Of a stretch of DNA of 64,000 bases, positions 24,819 through 34,299 are shown piece by piece. This DNA is from Catenulispora sp. GP43 (lineage in GTDB: Bacteria; Actinomycetota; Actinomycetes; Streptomycetales; Catenulisporaceae), in contig NZ_JBGCCT010000010.1 of assembly GCF_041260665.1 (NCBI RefSeq), forward strand, positions 248,001 through 312,000, written 5' to 3'. The translations under genes were made by a program, and so were the position numbers. A model generated the notes under the pieces. That model ran no database searches, was not told the DNA's origin, and saw nothing but the letters and a program-made list of their open reading frames with translations. How positions within the stretch are numbered: the first letter of the stretch is position 1; each line of letters starts with the position of its first letter.

Positions 24819-25667
24819 GTGAATCAGGTTTCTTCGAATCGACTCATCGAATTGCTGACGACCCGGCGTGAGGAACTGGCAGCCGCCTGGATCGAGGTCG
24901 TGTCCGGTTCCCTGGGCGGCCGGGTCAACCGGGCCGAGTTGGACCGGGAACTGCACGAGCTCTATGACGCGGTCCTGGCCGCGCTGCGCTCCGGCGAGGC
25001 GGACATGGCGTCCGAGTCCTACGGCGAGGTTCGGGCGCTGCTCGTGGAGATCTCGCGCAACCGCGCCCGTCAGGGCTTCACGCCGGCGGAGACGGCGATC
25101 AGCGTCTTCGCGCTCAAGGCGGGGCTGGAGCGGGTGCTCGACGAGGGCGCGGTGGCGGATGTGGCGGCGTACGTGGCGCTGAGCCGGCTCACCGACGCGC
25201 TGGGGATGTTCACCGTCGACAGCTACGCGGTCACCCGTGAGGAGATCATCAGCGCCCAGGCCGAGGAACTGCTTGAGCTCTCGACCCCGGTGGTCAAACT
25301 GTGGGACGGGGTGATCGGCGTCCCGCTGGTCGGCACGCTCGACTCGGCGCGGACCCAGGTGGTGATGGAGAAGCTGCTGCAGGCCCTGGTCGACACCGGG
25401 TCGGAATACGCGATCATCGACATCACCGGGGTTCCGGCCGTCGACACCGAGGTGGCCCAGCACCTGCTCAAGACCGTCGTCGCGGCCCGGCTGATGGGCG
25501 CCGAATGCGTCGTGTCCGGAATCCGGCCGCAGATCGCGCAGACGGTCGTCGCGCTGGGCATCGAATTCGGCGACATCACGACCAAGGCGACCCTGGCCGA
25601 CGCTTTGCGGCACACCTTCCGGCACCTGGCCGCGAACTCCGCGCAGCGCGCCGGGACTCCCGCGTGA
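24819..25667 (+). CDS. rsbR: RsbR-type stressosome protein
   Basis: A 282-residue protein. Its N-terminal ~150-residue helical RsbR sensor domain runs from LIELLTTRREELAAAWIEVV and includes RNRARQGFTPAETAISVFALK. A STAS domain follows (about residues 165-270, PVVKLWDGVIGVPLVGTLDSAR). The STAS phosphorylation area reads DITGVPAVDTEVAQHLLKTV with a Thr. In stressosomes RsbR proteins bind signals and, with RsbS, hold the kinase RsbT. GTG 24819 is preceded by GAGG. Its stop overlaps the next gene as GTGA. Confidence 0.9.
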   Translation: MNQVSSNRLIELLTTRREELAAAWIEVVSGSLGGRVNRAELDRELHELYDAVLAALRSGEADMASESYGEVRALLVEISRNRARQGFTPAETAISVFALKAGLERVLDEGAVADVAAYVALSRLTDALGMFTVDSYAVTREEIISAQAEELLELSTPVVKLWDGVIGVPLVGTLDSARTQVVMEKLLQALVDTGSEYAIIDITGVPAVDTEVAQHLLKTVVAARLMGAECVVSGIRPQIAQTVVALGIEFGDITTKATLADALRHTFRHLAANSAQRAGTPA

Positions 25668-26041
25668 GTGAACGCCTGCCGATCCTGCGCATCGGCGAGA
25701 ACCTGCTGGTGTCGATCCAGGTCGACCTGGACGACCAGACCGTGCTGAACCTGCAGGACGACCTGGCCGAGCAGGTGGTCAAGCAGGGGGCGCGCGGCGT
25801 GGTCATCGACATCACGGCGGCCGAGATCGTCGACTCGTTCGTGGGCCGGATGCTGTCCACCATCGCCTCGATCTGCCGGCTGCTGGACGCCGAGACCGTC
25901 GTGGTGGGCATGCGCCCGGCGGTGGCGATCACCCTGGTGGAGTTGGGGCTGTCGCTCGGCGGCGTCCGTACGGCGTTGAACCTGGAACGAGGACTGGCGA
26001 TCCTGTCCGAACGGTCTTCCGCGAGAGTGGCCGGGCGGTGA
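25664..26041 (+). CDS. rsbS: RsbS-type STAS scaffold protein
   Basis: A 125-residue single STAS domain: LPILRIGENLLVSIQVDLDD, VVIDITAAEIVDSFVGRML with the phosphorylatable Ser, and AETVVVGMRPAVAITLVEL. Phosphorylation of this Ser by RsbT releases RsbT in the known system. GTG 25664 overlaps the rsbR stop (GTGA) and its own stop overlaps rsbT the same way, so equal production is likely. Confidence 0.92.
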   Translation: MSERLPILRIGENLLVSIQVDLDDQTVLNLQDDLAEQVVKQGARGVVIDITAAEIVDSFVGRMLSTIASICRLLDAETVVVGMRPAVAITLVELGLSLGGVRTALNLERGLAILSERSSARVAGR

Positions 26042-26466
26042 CCGCCCCGGGCCGGGGTCCCGCCGCCGAACAGGCCGCGGTCCTGGCCGTCGCCACGTCC
26101 GACGACGTCGTCCGGGCGCGCCAGCAGGCACGCGCCCTCGCGGTCCACTGCGGCCTGTCGCTGGTGGACCAGACGAAACTGGTGACCGCGGCCAGCGAAC
26201 TCGCCCGCAACACGGTCATCCACGGCGGCGGCGGGACGATGCACGCCGAGGTGATCGAGCGGGGCGGGCGCCGCGGGATCCGGCTGCGCTTCGCCGATGA
26301 GGGGCCAGGGGTCCCGGACATCGGCCTCGCCCTGAGCGACGGCTGGTCCTCCGGCAGCGGCATGGGTCTGGGGCTCAGCGGCGCGCGCCGCCTGGTCGAC
26401 GAGTTCGACCTGCACACGGTGGTCGGCGAGGGCACGACGGTGACGGTGCTGAAGTGGGCGCGCTGA
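26038..26466 (+). CDS. rsbT: RsbT-type serine/threonine kinase
   Basis: A 142-residue GHKL ATPase. N-box ASELARNTVIHGGGG (about residues 58-72), G1 box FADEGPGVPD and G2 box GSGMGLGLSGARRLVDEFDL are all present. RsbT phosphorylates RsbS/RsbR and, once free, activates a partner phosphatase. Candidate partners are encoded by the next genes. GTGA overlap with rsbS; its last 13 bases overlap the next gene. Confidence 0.92.
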   Translation: MTAPGRGPAAEQAAVLAVATSDDVVRARQQARALAVHCGLSLVDQTKLVTAASELARNTVIHGGGGTMHAEVIERGGRRGIRLRFADEGPGVPDIGLALSDGWSSGSGMGLGLSGARRLVDEFDLHTVVGEGTTVTVLKWAR

Positions 26467-27554
26467 ACACGGTTGTGCCCGCCGGTGACCAGGGCGGGGT
26501 GTGGATCCGGCAGGAGGTCTCGCTCGCGGCTCAGGCCCGCCGCGCCGCCGCGGAGGTCAGCCGGCGCCTCGGTCTGCCCGACCAGCGGATCTCAGAGATC
26601 GAACTCGCCGTGACCGAGGCGGCCACGAACCTGAACAAACACGCGGCGGACGGCGCGCTGCTGCTGCGTCCGTTCGGCTCGGGCCCGGCGGCCGCGGTGG
26701 AGATGCTCGCCATCGATCACGGGCCGGGCATGGCGGATGTGGCCCACGCGCGCCAGGACGGCGTCTCGGCCACCGGCACGCCGGGCCTCGGACTGGGCGT
26801 CTTGGCGCGCATGGCGGACGTCTTCGACGTCCACTCGCTGATGGGACGCGGGACGGTTCTCGTGGCCCGGTTCCGCGCTCGCCCGGCGAACCCCAAGGTG
26901 CCGGCTGAGCCTGCTCCCGAACCGGTTCTGACCGGGTTGGCCAGGCCGATGAGCGGGGAGAGCGTGTGCGGCGACCGGTGGGCCGCGCGGCTCGCCGGGC
27001 CCACCGGGCCCACCGGGCCCGCAACGGACGGCGGGGAGACCCTGCTGGTGATGCTCTGCGACGGTCTCGGTCACGGTCCGCTCGCCGCCCGGGCGAGCGA
27101 GCAGGCGACGGCGGCGTTCCACCACTCGGTGAGCACCGATCCTCAGGAGATCGTCCTCATGCTGCACGCGGCACTGGCCGGGACCCGCGGCGGAGCGCTC
27201 GCGGTGGCCAGGGTGGACCTGCGTGAACGCCGTATCGCGTACTGCGGCGTCGGCAACATCAGCGGGTTCGTGGTGGCGGACGATCGTCGCAGCACACTGC
27301 TGTCCCTGCCCGGCATCGTCGGCCATCACCTGCCGCGGTTGCGCACCTTCGACGCGGACTTCCCGCAGCGGTCGAGCCTGGTGCTGCACTCCGACGGGCT
27401 GACCGAGCGCTGGCGCCCCAGCACGCTGCCCGGCCTGTTCGAGCATTCGAGCACCATCATCGCCGCGCAGCTTCTGCGCGAGGCCGGAGTGCGCAGGGAC
27501 GACGCGAGCGTCGTCGTACTGAAGGGCACCGGGTCGTCCGGAGGCGGGGCGTGA
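26454..27554 (+). CDS. Anti-sigma-type GHKL ATPase fused to PP2C/SpoIIE phosphatase
   Basis: A 366-residue fusion. Residues about 15-135 are an RsbT/RsbW-like ATPase (IELAVTEAATNLNKHAADG, IDHGPGMADV, TPGLGLGVLARMADVFDV). Residues about 160-360 are an RsbX/SpoIIE-like PP2C domain (GDRWAAR, VMLCDGLGHGPLAARASEQ, GVGNISGFVV, LVLHSDGLTERW). Within the stressosome operon it could be the RsbX-type feedback phosphatase that resets RsbS/RsbR, with its own kinase-like module. GTG start overlaps rsbT by 13 bases. Confidence 0.85.
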   Translation: MGALNTVVPAGDQGGVWIRQEVSLAAQARRAAAEVSRRLGLPDQRISEIELAVTEAATNLNKHAADGALLLRPFGSGPAAAVEMLAIDHGPGMADVAHARQDGVSATGTPGLGLGVLARMADVFDVHSLMGRGTVLVARFRARPANPKVPAEPAPEPVLTGLARPMSGESVCGDRWAARLAGPTGPTGPATDGGETLLVMLCDGLGHGPLAARASEQATAAFHHSVSTDPQEIVLMLHAALAGTRGGALAVARVDLRERRIAYCGVGNISGFVVADDRRSTLLSLPGIVGHHLPRLRTFDADFPQRSSLVLHSDGLTERWRPSTLPGLFEHSSTIIAAQLLREAGVRRDDASVVVLKGTGSSGGGA

Positions 27555-29002
27555 ACGGCGTCGTGCTCCTGCTGACGACGGCTGTCTCCGATGAACAGGA
27601 CGTCTTCGCCCTGCGCCGCTACGGCCGGACCATCGCCGAAACCGCGGGGCTGGACCAGCAGGACCAGATCCGGCTCGCCACGGCCTTGAGCGAGCTGGGC
27701 CGGGATCGGCTGGGCTGCGCCGGCGTCACGGTCCGTTTCGTCCTGGGGGCCGAGCCGGCGCCGACGTTGGAGGTGACGACGCGGTGGGTCGACGGGCCGG
27801 CTCCGGCCCCGGAGGCTTTGAGCTCCGTCGGCCGATTGGTGCGGGACACCTCCCACGAGGTCGGCGGGCGGCGGGGAAGCGCCACGTTGCGCGTCCCGGT
27901 GCCGGTCGCCCCCGCGGCGTTCGCCGAGATCTCCGAGCGGATCGGCGAAGTACTCCACACCAGCGCGACCGCCAGCCGCGAGGAAGACCTGCGTGCGCAG
28001 ACCAGGGACCTGGTGGTCGCCTTGGAAGAAGCGCGTTTCCAAGGCGATGAGCTCCGACTGCTCAACGAAGAGCTCGAGCAGACCAACGCCGGCGTCATGG
28101 CGTTGTACAGCGAGCTGTCCACCGAACTGGAGCAGACCAATACCGGTGTCGTCGCGTTGCACGCCGAGCTGGAGGCCAAGAGCCGGCAGCTGGTGCCGGA
28201 CGGGACGGTGGCGCTACTCTTCCCCGATCCGGCCCGGTTGCCGACCCTGGTCACCGACGAGGCAATGCTCGCCCGCGTTCTTCGCAACCTGGTCGGCAAC
28301 AGTCTGAAGTTCACCACGACCGGCTATGTGCGGATCCGAGTCGGGATGCCCGACGCGCACGACGGAACGCTCGAGATCTCGGTCGAGGACACCGGCGTCG
28401 GCATCCCCGAGCAGGATTTGGAGAAGGTTTTCGAAGAGTTCTACCAGGTGCGCGGCGCGCACCAGCGCGGCAGGACCGGCACCGGGCTGGGCCTGCCCTA
28501 CGCGCGCAGGCTGGTGGAACTGCTCGGCGGAACGCTCACGTTGACGAGCACCCCGGCCCGGGGTACGACGGCGACCGTGACGCTCCCGGCCGCCGGCGCG
28601 GCGGCGCCGGCCGCACCGACGCGGGTATCCGTCGTGATCAGCGCGGACGACGACGCGGCGTTCTCCGCCGCGTTCCGGCCGCTGCTCGCCGAGATCGCGG
28701 AGCGGGTGGTGCAAGTCGCGGACGGCGCCGCGCTGCTGGAGGCCGTCCGCCGCGAACGGCCCGGCGCGATCGTGGTCGACCTGGACATGCCCGAGATCGA
28801 TGGATACGAAGTCCTCCGACGCCTGGCCGGGGCCGGGGAACTCGCTGCCATCCCGGTGGTCGTCGTCACCGGATTCCCCGTGGAACAGACCGACCGGGCC
28901 CGTCTGGGCCATGCCCGTGCGGTCCTGGCCAAGGCCTCGGTCGGGGTCTCCGATCTGGCGGCCGCGCTGGGGCTGAGCCGACCCGGGGCCGGGTCGGCGT
29001 GA
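27551..29002 (+). CDS. Hybrid sensor kinase-like protein lacking its phosphoacceptor domain
   Basis: A 483-residue protein. Its N-terminus resembles a degenerate GHKL domain. A coiled coil (about 140-215) follows, containing a duplicated ELEQTN(A/T)GVxAL unit. The HATPase domain (about 225-345) has VLRNLVGNSLKFT, VEDTGVGIPEQDL and TGTGLGLPYARRLVELLGG. A receiver domain (about 365-480) has VVDLDMPEIDGYEVLRRL. The coil runs from AELEAKSRQL straight into DGTVALLFPDPARLPTLVTD, the usual start of the ATPase domain. The H-box (normally SHEFRTPL) and about 100 residues around it are absent. It cannot autophosphorylate in the usual way and may act by binding or on receiver proteins in trans. GTGA overlap on both sides. 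Confidence 0.85.
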   Translation: MNGVVLLLTTAVSDEQDVFALRRYGRTIAETAGLDQQDQIRLATALSELGRDRLGCAGVTVRFVLGAEPAPTLEVTTRWVDGPAPAPEALSSVGRLVRDTSHEVGGRRGSATLRVPVPVAPAAFAEISERIGEVLHTSATASREEDLRAQTRDLVVALEEARFQGDELRLLNEELEQTNAGVMALYSELSTELEQTNTGVVALHAELEAKSRQLVPDGTVALLFPDPARLPTLVTDEAMLARVLRNLVGNSLKFTTTGYVRIRVGMPDAHDGTLEISVEDTGVGIPEQDLEKVFEEFYQVRGAHQRGRTGTGLGLPYARRLVELLGGTLTLTSTPARGTTATVTLPAAGAAAPAAPTRVSVVISADDDAAFSAAFRPLLAEIAERVVQVADGAALLEAVRRERPGAIVVDLDMPEIDGYEVLRRLAGAGELAAIPVVVVTGFPVEQTDRARLGHARAVLAKASVGVSDLAAALGLSRPGAGSA

Positions 29003-30612
29003 CCGTCGTCCAGGCCGCCGACGGCGATCCCGGTCACATATTGGTCGTCGAGGACAACGCCGCCAACCGGTACCTGCTCTCGCAATGGCTGCGGCGGGCC
29101 GGCCACACGGTCGCCGAAGCGGCTGACGGCGCCGAGGCCCTGGACCTCTTGGCCGGTGAGGGCGGGCTGCCGGAGGTGGCCATCCTGGACGTCGTCCTGC
29201 CGGACATGACCGGCTTCGAACTGTGCCGGCGGATCAAAGCGGCCTCGCCCACGGCCGACATCCCGGTGGTGCACGTCTCGGCGTTCGCGGTCACCGCGGC
29301 GGATCGCACCCAGGGCCTGCACGGCGGGGCCGACGCCTACCTCGTCGGGCCCGTCGACTCGCACGAACTGCTCGCCACGATCACCGCGGTGCTGCGGTAC
29401 ACCCGGGCCCGCCGCGCCGCGCAACGTCTGGCCGAGCGACTCATGCTGCTCAACGAGGCCACACTGGAGATGCACCGGGCCACCGACATCGGCCGGCTCG
29501 CGGACGCGGCGGTCACCGGCACTCTCGGCGTGTTGGGCGCGCAGGCCGCGAGCGTCTATCTCAGCCTGTTCGGCCGGCCGATGCGCACCTACCGAGTGGG
29601 TGCGCAGAACCCGATCGTCTCCGAACCGATCGCCGCGGAGCTCCTGGAACACATCGCCCAGCGGATCCTGAGCGGACGGACCGGTGTCCGGATCGCGCTG
29701 ATGTCCCAAGAGCAGTGGCGCGAACTGGTTCCCGGACCGCCTGTGCTGGGCGACGTCCTCGTAGCGGCGGTCCGTGCGCACGGCGGGCGTCCACCGGTGT
29801 GCGCGGCGATCGCCGTCGATCAGCCGCCGTCCGCGGATGATCGCACCCTGCTCATGCAGATCACGCAAGCATGCGCGCTGTCGCTGGAGTCGCTGCGCAA
29901 CTTCGCCGAGGAACATGCCCTCGCCCTGGAACTTCAGAGGTCGTTCCTGCCCACCACGCTGCCCACGGCCGGCATCGAGTTGGCAGTCCGCTACGTGCCG
30001 GCCAGCGCCCAGGCCGAGATCGGCGGCGACTTCTACGAAGCCATCCAGACCCCCGACGGCCTCCTGCTGGCCATCGGCGACGTCGTGGGCCACTCCCTGG
30101 AGGCGGCGATCATCATGGGCCTCGTGCGCCATGCGCTGTGCGCCTACGCCATCGAGGGGCACCCGCCAGGGGCCATTCTGGAACTGCTCGATTCGCTGCT
30201 CACACGTCAGTATCCCCGGGCGGTCACCGTCACCATGTGTCTGGTGCTCGTCGAACCAGGACATCGGAGACTGCAGGTGGCCAACGCGGGCCACATTCCG
30301 CCGCTGCTGCTCGCCGACGGCGCCGCCCGGTTCGTGACCGAGCACGGCCAGCTGCTCGGCCTCGGCCGGGCCCGCTACGGCGTGACCACCGTGCCCGTGA
30401 CATGCCGCACCCGACTACTGCTGTACACCGACGGTCTGGTGGAAGTCCGAACCAGCGGGCTGGACGAGAGTCTCGCAGCCTTCGAAGCCTCCGCGCTCAA
30501 AGGCCCGGAGGACTTGGCAGAGCTCTGCGACATGCTCCTTGACACCTTCGGCCGGGACAAGGACGACGACATCGCCCTGCTCGCCGCGGACCTCGTTCCG
30601 GAAGGCCCCTGA
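28999..30612 (+). CDS. Response regulator with GAF and PP2C (SpoIIE) phosphatase domains
   Basis: A 537-residue protein. The receiver domain (about 12-130) has ILVVEDNAANRYLLSQWLRR and VAILDVVLPDMTGFEL with the phospho-Asp. A GAF-like domain follows (about 150-320). The PP2C domain (about 335-530) has ALELQRSFLPTTLP, AEIGGDFYEAI, AIGDVVGHSLEAAIIMGLVR, ANAGHIPPLLL and LLYTDGLVEVR. Known relatives dephosphorylate STAS anti-anti-sigma proteins to release sigma factors. It is the last gene of the operon (GTGA overlap) and the likely RsbU-like output. The STAS protein at 31508-31849 is a plausible substrate. Confidence 0.9.
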   Translation: MTVVQAADGDPGHILVVEDNAANRYLLSQWLRRAGHTVAEAADGAEALDLLAGEGGLPEVAILDVVLPDMTGFELCRRIKAASPTADIPVVHVSAFAVTAADRTQGLHGGADAYLVGPVDSHELLATITAVLRYTRARRAAQRLAERLMLLNEATLEMHRATDIGRLADAAVTGTLGVLGAQAASVYLSLFGRPMRTYRVGAQNPIVSEPIAAELLEHIAQRILSGRTGVRIALMSQEQWRELVPGPPVLGDVLVAAVRAHGGRPPVCAAIAVDQPPSADDRTLLMQITQACALSLESLRNFAEEHALALELQRSFLPTTLPTAGIELAVRYVPASAQAEIGGDFYEAIQTPDGLLLAIGDVVGHSLEAAIIMGLVRHALCAYAIEGHPPGAILELLDSLLTRQYPRAVTVTMCLVLVEPGHRRLQVANAGHIPPLLLADGAARFVTEHGQLLGLGRARYGVTTVPVTCRTRLLLYTDGLVEVRTSGLDESLAAFEASALKGPEDLAELCDMLLDTFGRDKDDDIALLAADLVPEGP

Positions 30613-30682
30613 TATTCCGCCGAGAATGCCGGGATTCGATGGCCGAAGTTGTTTGGCGACTGCCACTGCGGCCATAAGGCGG

Positions 30683-30692
30683 GTTCGCGAAC
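30683..30692. promoter_or_regulatory. Palindrome upstream of hsp20
   Basis: GTTCGCGAAC is a perfect 10-base palindrome ending 27 bases before the hsp20 ATG. It could be an operator for a heat-shock repressor; no known consensus was matched. Confidence 0.3.
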
Positions 30693-30719
30693 ATTTTCTG
30701 TGACAAGGGAGAAAACACC

Positions 30720-31193
30720 ATGAACTCACCTTTTCCCCGCGGTTCGGGAAGCGAGCAGCGACCGGACCGGACCTGGGGTCTGCCCTGGGGCCCGCCGGCG
30801 GAACTCAATGAGCTGGTCGACCACCTGGGCCGCTGGGTCGACCGGGCCACCGGCGGCCAGGCCCGGGGCACACGATGGACGCCCGTCGTCGAGGAGGACG
30901 AGACCGCGGACACCTATCGGGTCCGCGTGGAGCTTCCCGGGATCCCGCGCGAGCGGGTCCTCGTCGAAGTCGAGGGCCACCAGCTGTGTGTCCGCGGCGA
31001 CCTGGACGAGGCCGCGTCGGGTGGAACCAGCTACTTGGCGGCCCGTGCGGGAAGCTTCGCGTACCGCACAACGCTTCCGGCCAACGCGGATCGTGAAGAC
31101 GTCCGTGCCGATCTGGCCGACGGCGTCCTGACCGTCACCGTGCCGCGCGCCGGACAGACATCTCGCACGACGGTCCCCATCAGCGGTAATTAA
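30720..31193 (+). CDS. Hsp20/alpha-crystallin small heat-shock protein
   Basis: A 157-residue chaperone. The alpha-crystallin domain (about residues 55-150) begins PVVEEDETADTYRVRVELPGI and includes VEVEGHQLCVRGDLDE and the end motif ADLADGVLTVTVPRA. It lies 107 bases after the stress phosphatase gene, so it may be part of, or controlled by, the general stress response. AAGGGAG precedes the ATG. A terminator-like hairpin follows at 31226-31268. Confidence 0.92.
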   Translation: MNSPFPRGSGSEQRPDRTWGLPWGPPAELNELVDHLGRWVDRATGGQARGTRWTPVVEEDETADTYRVRVELPGIPRERVLVEVEGHQLCVRGDLDEAASGGTSYLAARAGSFAYRTTLPANADREDVRADLADGVLTVTVPRAGQTSRTTVPISGN

Positions 31194-31225
31194 CAATTCG
31201 CAGTCCGACCGACCGACGCACGCCG

Positions 31226-31268
31226 CGCCCGCCGTCGACCAGGCGAGGGGCGTGGCCGGCGGCGGGCG
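31226..31268. terminator. Bidirectional terminator-like hairpin
   Basis: CGCCCGCCG and CGGCGGGCG form a perfect 9-base stem with a 25-base loop. It lies between the convergent ends of hsp20 (plus) and a 24-residue membrane peptide gene (minus). Confidence 0.55.
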
Positions 31269-31308
31269 ATCGATCCCGGGACGCACAGGAGGCGGCATTC
31301 AGGGCAAG

Positions 31309-31383
31309 CTAGCGCCGCCGCATCATCATCACGACAACGATGATGACAAGTACCAAGACAATGGCGCCTACGCTGATGTACAT
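31309..31383 (-). CDS. 24-residue single-span membrane peptide
   Basis: An ATG preceded by a strong GGAGG (five-base spacing) opens a 24-codon gene. The product starts MYISVGAIVLVLVIIVVVMM and ends with three Arg. The middle 18 residues are almost purely Val/Ile/Leu/Met, a single membrane span with a positive C-terminal anchor. I recognise no named family. Regulatory small membrane proteins and stress peptides have this shape, and the neighbours are stress-response genes. It would be invisible to usual length cut-offs. Confidence 0.65.
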   Translation of the reverse strand: MYISVGAIVLVLVIIVVVMMMRRR

Positions 31384-31507
31384 CTGAGCCTCCTGGCATC
31401 TGGGTTTTCCGTCTCTGCGTTCGACCGGCTCCTTATGGCCATGGAACCGGCGAGTAAACAACGCTTAGACGAATCCGCACCAACAGAGTCTGAGACTAGG
31501 AGCCGGC

Positions 31508-31849
31508 ATGGGGTTCTCGTGTACCACGAGGAAGATCGCGGGACGCGTGGTGCTCATTGTCGCCGGCGACGTGGACCTCGCCGCCCACAGCCGGTTCGAG
31601 ACTGATGTCGAGCAGTACTGGGACGGCTCGACGGACCTCGTCCTCGACTGCTCGCAAGTCACCTTCCTGGACTCGATGGGACTTCGCGTCTTGGTGCAGG
31701 CGGTGCAGCGCCCGAGCGAGAAGGGCCGCGGCGTTGCCCTCGCAGCTCCGTCGACACCGGTTCTCAGGGTCTTGGAACTCGCCGGCGTCAAAGACCTGTT
31801 CTCTCTCGAGGGGCCGATCTCGGACGCCGACGCGGATGCCGCCCTCTGA
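31508..31849 (+). CDS. STAS-domain anti-sigma factor antagonist
   Basis: A 113-residue SpoIIAA/RsbV-like protein: VVLIVAGDVDLAAHSRFETD (residues about 14-33), then LVLDCSQVTFLDSMGLRVLV carrying the phosphorylatable Ser in DSMGL. It would bind an anti-sigma kinase when dephosphorylated. The phosphatase encoded at 28999-30612 is an obvious candidate activator. AGGAG lies just upstream of ATG 31508. The four-residue acidic/Ala C-terminus is unremarkable. Confidence 0.92.
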   Translation: MGFSCTTRKIAGRVVLIVAGDVDLAAHSRFETDVEQYWDGSTDLVLDCSQVTFLDSMGLRVLVQAVQRPSEKGRGVALAAPSTPVLRVLELAGVKDLFSLEGPISDADADAAL

Positions 31850-31885
31850 CCTCTGAGACCACGCCGGCCACCGCCAGGATGCCCC

Positions 31886-32920
<1,035 letters not shown>

Positions 32921-33120
32921 GAACGCTCTCCTCTGCTCGCGCGATCCAGCCGGGCCGCGAGACTCCCCCGTGCCCGGCCTCCGAGCCCGCAAACCCGGAA
33001 TGGGTTCGCCTGGCGCGAGGGCGGATGGACTGTCGCAGTGAGCGGACAGCGCGTAGGAGTTCACTCACCGGCTTCGTCGGCCCAGCCAGCCCAGTCCGAA
33101 TGCCGCCGCGGGCAAGCGGA

Positions 33121-34026
33121 CTACAGCGCCTTGACCGTCTCGGCGAGGAAATCCGTGCTACTGGCCGCCGGGAGCGCATCCACGCACAGCTGATCCATGA
33201 CCTTCGTGTACGCGTCGAGGTCATCGGTCTTGTCCAGGAACGTGGCGTTGGTGAGGTGCTCCAAGTACACGATGTCGCTCAGCGCCGCTTCGGCGAAGCG
33301 CAGGATGGTGAAGCGGTGGCTGCCGGCGTCGGCGTAGCCGCCGCGGTGGAAGGGCACGACCTGGATGGTGACGTGCGGCAGTCTCGAGAGCTCCAGCATG
33401 TGCTCGATCTGGGCTTCCATGGTGTCGTGGCTGCCGGGCGGGCGGCGGAGCACGGCCTCGTCGAGGATGGCCCAGAGCTTGGGCGGGTGCGGCCGGTGCA
33501 GGAGGCGGGCCCGGCGCATGCGCAGTGCGACCCGGCGTTCGATCTCGCCGGCGGGGGCCAGCGGGTGGCTGGCGCCCAGGACGGCGCGGGCGTAGTCCTC
33601 GGTCTGGAGCAGGCCGGGGATCAGGCGGGTGTGGTAGCAGCGGATGATCGAGGCGGCGTCCTCCATGCCGAGGTAGGCCTCGAACCAGGGCGGTACCACC
33701 TCGGCGAAGGCCTGCCACCAGCTCTGGGCGTTGGCCTGGTCGGCGAGCGCCAGGAGCATCTCGCGGTCGGCGGTTTCGCGTACGCCGTACAGGGTGAGCA
33801 GGTCGGCGACGTCGCGGGGCTTGAAGCCGACGCGGCCCAGCTCCATGCGGCTGATCTTGCTTTCGGAGCCGCGGATCGCGTATCCCGCGGCCTCCCTGCT
33901 GATGCCCGCGTCCGTGCGCAGGCGCCGTAGCCGGGCGCCGAGCAGAATCCGCGGGATGGTCGGGTTGCCGTGAGCCGAGGCCGGCACTGCTGTGCGCACC
34001 GGTCCCCCGGCAGCGGCCGCGCTCAT
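33121..34026 (-). CDS. XRE-family regulator with DUF5753
   Basis: A 301-residue protein. Helix-turn-helix (about 30-85): LLGARLRRLRTDAGISREA, then GSESKISRMELGRVGFKPRD. The C-terminal DUF5753 domain (about 120-290) has RCYHTRLIPGLLQTEDYARAV and VTIQVVPFHRGGYAD. This WhiJ/AbaA-type architecture is abundant in Streptomyces relatives and usually partners DUF397 proteins; the only DUF397 gene here is 10 kb away. AGGAG precedes the ATG. A 31-base near-palindrome at 34148-34178 is its probable operator. Confidence 0.92.
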   Translation of the reverse strand: MSAAAAGGPVRTAVPASAHGNPTIPRILLGARLRRLRTDAGISREAAGYAIRGSESKISRMELGRVGFKPRDVADLLTLYGVRETADREMLLALADQANAQSWWQAFAEVVPPWFEAYLGMEDAASIIRCYHTRLIPGLLQTEDYARAVLGASHPLAPAGEIERRVALRMRRARLLHRPHPPKLWAILDEAVLRRPPGSHDTMEAQIEHMLELSRLPHVTIQVVPFHRGGYADAGSHRFTILRFAEAALSDIVYLEHLTNATFLDKTDDLDAYTKVMDQLCVDALPAASSTDFLAETVKAL

Positions 34027-34147
34027 CGGATCAGACTCCTGTCATGATCGGACCGCATAGCTTTCGCCTCCTTGCCACCGTGCTCCGGCCACGCCTGGGA
34101 CGGCGACTGCGCTGCCGGCACACGATGCTGGAAGCATACCGTCAGTT

Positions 34148-34178
34148 CTTAATCGAACACATAGTGTGTCCGAATAAG
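34148..34178. promoter_or_regulatory. 31-base near-perfect inverted repeat, probable XRE operator
   Basis: Arms of 14 bases, CTTAATCGAACACA and TGTGTCCGAATAAG, match at 12 of 14 positions around a central TAG. It lies in the divergent intergenic region between the XRE-DUF5753 gene and the DUF574 methyltransferase gene, and could control both. Confidence 0.75.
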
Positions 34179-34299
34179 CCTCTTGGCCAGCACTGATTCC
34201 GTTGAGCTCAACTCGGGGCGGACCGCCGGCGCACCGAACGGGCGGGGTGCGGCTATCGTGAGTGAGTCAGTTCCCAGATATAAGAAGGCAGCCACCACG

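Noticed and set aside
30613..30719. Sigma-B-type promoter (GTTT...GGGTA) before hsp20
   Set aside because: GTTTGG and GGCCAT are present at roughly suitable spacing but the -10 match is too weak to claim.
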